Part shown: piece by piece, positions 4,696 to 8,128 of the stretch
Layout: every line of letters begins with the position of its first letter
Numbering within the stretch: position 1 is the first letter of the stretch
Assembly (NCBI GenBank): GCA_017543165.1
Contig: JAFYGL010000240.1
Span: 1-8,128 of the forward strand
Origin: Victivallales bacterium
GTDB taxonomy: Bacteria; Verrucomicrobiota; Lentisphaeria; Oligosphaerales; Oligosphaeraceae
Length of the DNA stretch: 8,128 nt
Direction: 5' to 3'
Position numbers and translations under genes: made by a program
The notes under the pieces: model-generated
Database searches by the model: none
The model's input: the letters and a program-made list of their open reading frames with translations, nothing else
What the model was told of the DNA's origin: nothing

Positions 4696-6195
4696 CTACA
4701 ATTTTGCCTCTTCGGCAAGAATGGCAGTCGCCTGCATCATTGCCACCTCAAAGAGGCGTGTGGCCAGTTCATCCTCCGTACGCTCTTCATCTTCCCCGCG
4801 AATGGTTGCAATGACATCGTTGTTCAGGACAACGCTAATGGTATTCTGCTTGCGGCGTTCGCCTGTCTTGACCTCGAACAGCGAATAGTCAAACGAGAAA
4901 ACCACCCTCTCGACAGGCTCCATTTTCTTGGTTGCCTTGTTGAAGCCGATTTTCCTAGTGTAGGTGAAATTACCGAAAGAAGTATTGAGAATATAGTCCG
5001 CAGTCAGGATTTTCCCCGCCTTTGAAAGTTCGGAAGGCAGTGCCTTGTCTGCCTCAACCAGTGATTTTGTGAGATTGTTCAGGCGGATTGCCTCCTCCAT
5101 GTCGTCAATATTCAGGACAAGATATTTATTGGCCTCGGTGAAAGCTCTTTCCAACCTGCGGGAAATAAGCAAGCCCAGTTCCTTTCCTGACATCTTTTTT
5201 TTAGGGGCGACTGTATAGACATTTGTCTCCTTGGAAAGCGGCATCACCATGGGATAGACCATGATTGCCTTGAGACCGCCAACGCGGGGGTTTATGAACT
5301 TTGCCTGTATCTTCGCCTCCATTCCAGCGGCAACTGGTTCAACAGAGATTATGCGGTATGCATCCACGAAGCCGCGTGTCTGCGTAAGCGTGTCCTGTGT
5401 TTGTTCCGTTTGTTTGATTTGTGACATGAAGTTGCCGTCATTGGACTTGCCCTTCAATTGATTGAAGCGGCTCTTGTATGTCTCGTCGTTTTCAATATAT
5501 GCACCATATACTTGCTGTACTCCTTCAATGATGGCAGCCAGAATGGCGAACTCGCGGTCCTGGCCGTGGCCTATGCAAAGGAGCCATTCCTCTTTCTTTT
5601 CAACTGGTGCGCTGGCCGCATTGCCTTCGCCTTGCTCTACCTGCACAGCCTGAGCCTCGCCGCCGCCATTTTCCGCAATGCTGTTCAAGGCGGCAAGGGT
5701 CCTGGAGCTGTAGCCCACCAGCACACGTGCGCATAATTGATTTCCCTTGGTAATCTGTATGGTCTTCAAAGTGACGACACTGCGAAGCAGGGCATTGGAG
5801 CCTGTTTTTATCTCCTCTGCAAAAGTCTCCTTGTTCATCGTTTTTGCCACTCGGGAGGATTCTCCTTCCACCTCTGTTATGGTCTCCGCACGTTCGTATG
5901 CCTCGTCGGCGGCAGACTTGCTACTCAGCGTCTGGGAAAGAAATTCGCTGATTGCCTTTCTTGCCCTCATGGAGGCGACTTTTTCCGCGCGAAGCACGGA
6001 TTCTGCGTCCTCGGCATCATCAATGGCGGCAGTGCCAACTGCAAATATGCGGAAGCCATTTGGATAGGTGCGCAGGAACGCACCGTCACCACGTTTCGGC
6101 AGCCCCTGGAATACATTCTGCAAATCGTTGCCTGCCTTCAAAGGCAGGCAAGAAAGAAGCGCCATTCCCAGAACAAGTGTAAAGAAATGCCTCAT
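4696..6195 (-). CDS. Secreted FlgT/CsgG/LpoB-like envelope protein
   Basis: A 499-residue exported protein. An N-terminal signal peptide (hydrophobic residues 4-18) ends near KAG (20-22). C16 in LLSC could be a weak lipidation site, but the box is poor. Residues about 47-165 resemble the LPP20/FlgT N-terminal fold (FAVGTAAI, then a long A/R/E helix, closing strand CARVLVGY). Residues about 204-300 repeat this theme (LCIGHGQDREFAILAAIIEG, later TRGFVDAYRI and EAKIQAKF). Residues about 308-465 look CsgG/LpoB/TolB-N-like: a strand (LKAIMVYPMV), helix KELGLLISRRLERAF, strand KYLVLNIDDMEEA, then LTADYILNTSFGNF. A low-complexity Gly/Glu/Gln linker (176-200) separates the first two modules. The Shine-Dalgarno AAGGAGG overlaps the stop of the preceding YcfL-like gene, implying coupled translation. 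LpoB activates PBP1b, FlgT supports the flagellar H-ring and CsgG forms the curli pore; which role applies here is unknown. Confidence 0.8.
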   Translation of the reverse strand: MRHFFTLVLGMALLSCLPLKAGNDLQNVFQGLPKRGDGAFLRTYPNGFRIFAVGTAAIDDAEDAESVLRAEKVASMRARKAISEFLSQTLSSKSAADEAYERAETITEVEGESSRVAKTMNKETFAEEIKTGSNALLRSVVTLKTIQITKGNQLCARVLVGYSSRTLAALNSIAENGGGEAQAVQVEQGEGNAASAPVEKKEEWLLCIGHGQDREFAILAAIIEGVQQVYGAYIENDETYKSRFNQLKGKSNDGNFMSQIKQTEQTQDTLTQTRGFVDAYRIISVEPVAAGMEAKIQAKFINPRVGGLKAIMVYPMVMPLSKETNVYTVAPKKKMSGKELGLLISRRLERAFTEANKYLVLNIDDMEEAIRLNNLTKSLVEADKALPSELSKAGKILTADYILNTSFGNFTYTRKIGFNKATKKMEPVERVVFSFDYSLFEVKTGERRKQNTISVVLNNDVIATIRGEDEERTEDELATRLFEVAMMQATAILAEEAKL

Positions 6196-6201
6196 ATTTT
6201 T

Positions 6202-6209
6202 CCTCCTTT
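6202..6209 (-). promoter_or_regulatory. Shine-Dalgarno overlapping the upstream stop codon
   Basis: The minus strand reads TAAAGGAGG, in which TAA is the stop of the YcfL-like gene and AAAGGAGG is the ribosome binding site of the FlgT/CsgG-like gene, with its ATG at 6195. The overlap points to cotranscription and translational coupling of these two genes. Confidence 0.8.
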
Positions 6210-6639
6210 AGTGCCTGGAGATAATGCGCACCTTGAAGTCCGCGCAGTTGATGGTGGGTGCGATAGAGGTCAATGTCACATCATCGCCTGACATGGCGTG
6301 GACTTTTTTCCATGCCTCGTCATCCTGAGCCTCGACTTCAACGCCGTTTTCATCATACCAGTTAAAGCGGTATGAAAAGGTAAACGGTTCCTTATTGTAG
6401 TTTTTCAGGAAAATCTGGATGCGCTTGAAGCCATCATTGGTCTTTGATTCCCGTACTTCCATGAGACGCAGCGCCTTTGCCAGTGCCTTGTCCTTTATGA
6501 CGCGGCGGTCCTCAACTCTCTGTATATCCGCCTCCTGATAGGCATTGGAGATAGTGTTTACAGCTGGCTTGTGCGCACAGCCCACAACCATCAATACATG
6601 CAGAAGTGAAATCAATAAAATACTATTTGCAATTTTCAT
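6208..6639 (-). CDS. YcfL-like (DUF1425) lipoprotein
   Basis: A 143-residue lipoprotein. The signal sequence MKIANSILLISLLHVLMVVG is followed by C21, forming the lipobox VVGC for signal peptidase II. The mature part has the features of the YcfL/DUF1425 family: a strand-rich domain with FSYRFNWYDENGVEV (78-92), a conserved-looking W100, and LTSIAPTINCADFKVRI (123-139), the usual vAP.....f...i ending. In E. coli ycfL sits directly beside lpoB, the lipoprotein activator of PBP1b. Here the next gene, with its ribosome binding site overlapping this stop codon, is CsgG/LpoB-like, which strongly supports the family call. The start has Shine-Dalgarno AAGGAG a few bases upstream. The residue after the lipidated cysteine is Ala, which would favour outer-membrane sorting under E. 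coli rules. No biochemical role is established for the family as far as I know. Confidence 0.75.
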   Translation of the reverse strand: MKIANSILLISLLHVLMVVGCAHKPAVNTISNAYQEADIQRVEDRRVIKDKALAKALRLMEVRESKTNDGFKRIQIFLKNYNKEPFTFSYRFNWYDENGVEVEAQDDEAWKKVHAMSGDDVTLTSIAPTINCADFKVRIISRH

Positions 6640-6663
6640 GTCAGTCTCTCCTTTGCATTGATT

Positions 6664-7902
6664 TCATGGTTTGATTGTTATTCTGCCATTGTCATAGGAT
6701 ACCTTGTCATCATCCAGTTCCAGGCCCAGTTCCTCTATAATGGGCAATATCTTCTCCATGTAGAGAGTCTCTGTCTCCTTGAACTCTGGCTTTGCCTCTG
6801 CATAAATGCCGTTGTTTGTGCTCTTCACCTTGGGAGCAATGGCAATGCCATTTTCAACTAACTTCTTCTTCAGCTGATAAAGTACCTTCTTGCGTATCTT
6901 GGCATCAAAGACAGCACCATTGATATTGATCTTGATGGGACCTGCGGCGACATTTGCAGTGTTCTTTATCTCCATCGCCAAGTCATTCAGCCTTTTTCCT
7001 GCCCCCTCTGAATTCATCAGCTTGTTGATGGCCTTTTCCGCCGTGAAGCCGATGTCGTCCGCCAACAGGGCGGCTGTGCTAGCGTTGGACGTGATGATAA
7101 AAAAATCCGTTCCAAAGGGCCTTCTTTTGCCAGTGTTGAGATTCATGAGAGTCAGTGCGATGGTGACGCGGATCTGCTTGTCCGCCTCAGAATATTCAAC
7201 AGTTTCAAGGCGATAGTAAAGAACTACCGTGTCAGGATTGTTGCTTTTCACCGCATTCAGCAATTTTTTGTCAATTACGAAATTGTTGGTTTCGAAGTCG
7301 TAGAAGACGCCAACAAGCTCTCCGTCCTTGTCTTTGCAGTCGGCATACAGGTCATTGTCCGCAAGGAGGTTCACATCGAAGCCGAATTCATTGACTTTCT
7401 TGATGATGCAGTCACGGACGCGGCGCTGGAAATTGGTGTACGTGGCGAGGAAGCTTTTCCCTTCCGCCAGTTTGATCGAGCCCCCTGACGGCGGTTCTTC
7501 CAATATGGTCAGTTCTATTGGCCCCTGGACATTGAAGCCATTTATCTTGAGCCACTGGTTGATCTCAGCCTCCTTCAGTTCAACGACAAAAGTGCCTTGC
7601 AGCTGCCCCATGTTCTCCGCGATTTTCATCCACTTGTCATTCATTTTCTCCACGTCATCTACGAACAAATCGACTTCCGCGCATGCCTTGCGGAGAATGT
7701 CCTGCCCCATGTTGCTGTCCAGCCTAAGCAAGTATTTCTTCAGCGCCTCCACTTTGGCTTTTTTTTGCAGTTCCATGGCCAGTGTATTCGTGAGGCGCGG
7801 GGCCTCTATGGCCACATTGACTTCATATTTTCCATCAGCTGCCCTGAGATTCATTCCAAGCCAAAATGACAGCAAAACCACAAGCAATCCAAGTTTCTTC
7901 AT
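6664..7902 (-). CDS. Secreted envelope protein, distant FlgT/LpoB-like
   Basis: A 412-residue protein with a signal peptide (MKKLGLLVVLLSFWLGMNLRAA, cleavage near residue 22). I start it at 7902 rather than at the in-frame ATG at 7959 because the signal peptide begins here and AAGGGA lies about 6 nt upstream; the extra 19 residues would bury it. Residues about 27-123 form a FlgT-N-like unit (A..EALKKYLL helix, then LQGTFVVELKEAEINQWL). Residues about 127-318 have the alternating pattern of a CsgG/TolB-N-like fold (helix FQRRVRDCIIKKVNEFGF, strand PDTVVLYYRLE, strand IRVTIALTLMNLNTGKR). A short C-terminal domain follows GPIKININGA (321-330). I cannot name an exact family, and similarity to known members is weak. 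It ends 24 bp before the YcfL-like gene and is probably in its operon. Confidence 0.75.
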   Translation of the reverse strand: MKKLGLLVVLLSFWLGMNLRAADGKYEVNVAIEAPRLTNTLAMELQKKAKVEALKKYLLRLDSNMGQDILRKACAEVDLFVDDVEKMNDKWMKIAENMGQLQGTFVVELKEAEINQWLKINGFNVQGPIELTILEEPPSGGSIKLAEGKSFLATYTNFQRRVRDCIIKKVNEFGFDVNLLADNDLYADCKDKDGELVGVFYDFETNNFVIDKKLLNAVKSNNPDTVVLYYRLETVEYSEADKQIRVTIALTLMNLNTGKRRPFGTDFFIITSNASTAALLADDIGFTAEKAINKLMNSEGAGKRLNDLAMEIKNTANVAAGPIKININGAVFDAKIRKKVLYQLKKKLVENGIAIAPKVKSTNNGIYAEAKPEFKETETLYMEKILPIIEELGLELDDDKVSYDNGRITIKP

Positions 7903-7973
7903 TGTTCCCTTTTTTCCAAGTTTATCGTGTAAAATCCTAATATGAACGCAACGGAGCAACCACAGGCAATCTT

Positions 7974-8128
7974 CTAATCCAGCCTTGCCTTTTTGGTGGA
8001 CCTTCTGACATCCTTGTTGACTTTCTTAACATCATGAGCCATTTCAAGTGCAAACAGGCAACGTGAAATGCCATTTGCACTTTCGCGGGAGGGGACAAAA
8101 TGGAAGGCAAAGCGATATCCACGAAGCG
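7974..8128 (-). CDS. 3' end of an unidentified gene, cut by the window edge
   Basis: The last 50 codons of an open frame that enters from the right edge and stops with TAG at 7974-7976. The readable product is LRGYRFAFHFVPSRESANG followed by a helical, basic tail ending KKARLD. The basic, charged end looks like a natural C-terminus. It reads the same way as the four genes downstream and its stop lies 71 bp before the next start, so it may belong to the same transcript. Another open frame on the same strand (7937-8122) overlaps it but has a less protein-like composition. Too little is present to name a function. Confidence 0.5.
   Translation of the reverse strand, partial: LRGYRFAFHFVPSRESANGISRCLFALEMAHDVKKVNKDVRRSTKKARLD

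Noticed and set aside
5737..6291. Plus-strand open frame of 184 codons
   Set aside because: It overlaps two well-supported minus-strand genes, including their coupled stop and start, and has no start signal.
7328..7945. Plus-strand open frame of 205 codons opposite the 412-residue gene
   Set aside because: Its product is Ser/Phe-rich and featureless, the typical look of an antisense shadow, and the minus strand has a signal peptide and ribosome binding site.
7903..7959. Longer start for the 412-residue protein (ATG at 7959)
   Set aside because: It would put 19 residues before a clear signal peptide and has no better ribosome binding site than the ATG at 7902.
7903..7973. Promoter before the 412-residue gene
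   Set aside because: TTGCGT followed 17 bp later by ACGATA on the minus strand is too weak a match to call.
7937..8122. Minus-strand open frame of 61 codons at the right edge
   Set aside because: It overlaps the edge-crossing frame ending at 7974, which has a more protein-like composition and remains open to the edge; its own product is Pro/Arg/Leu-rich.

Overview
The window most resembles a member of the Planctomycetes-Verrucomicrobia-Lentisphaerae/Kiritimatiellae group. This is an inference from gene content. It carries an ECF-type sigma factor of the kind common there, paired with a membrane Ser/Thr kinase that has SUMF1-like and C-type-lectin-like modules. It also carries a heptanucleotide tandem repeat and Gram-negative envelope lipoproteins. 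No rRNA or other taxonomic marker is present, so the assignment is tentative.

Layout. Positions 1-47 are a 7-bp tandem repeat cut by the window edge. Two short palindromes follow at 51-76. Next comes a two-gene plus-strand unit: an ECF-like sigma factor (127-693), then, 18 bp later, a 921-residue transmembrane kinase (712-3477) with tandem lectin-like folds at its C-terminus. A large nested inverted repeat (3486-3644) lies between this unit and everything to its right, which is on the minus strand.

The minus-strand genes, in transcription order from the right edge, are: the 3' end of an unidentified gene (7974-8128); a secreted 412-residue FlgT/LpoB-like protein (6664-7902); a YcfL-like lipoprotein (6208-6639); a 499-residue secreted protein with two FlgT-N-like modules and a CsgG/LpoB-like domain (4696-6195); a 187-residue coiled-coil protein with two SHOCT-like motifs (4016-4579); and a 71-residue four-cysteine protein (3674-3889). 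Two more inverted repeats sit between the last two genes (3909-3956 and 3966-3987).

How the genes may work together. The sigma/kinase pair looks like a one-locus signalling unit in which a membrane kinase with extracytoplasmic modules could control the sigma factor. The sigma factor has lost an acidic residue at a position that is usually acidic in region 2.2, which suits control by phosphorylation, but this is a hypothesis. The minus-strand block resembles an expanded version of the enterobacterial ycfL-lpoB gene pair and probably encodes an envelope assembly. No mobile-element transposase, CRISPR array, tRNA or rRNA was found. Every intergenic stretch is shorter than 300 bp.
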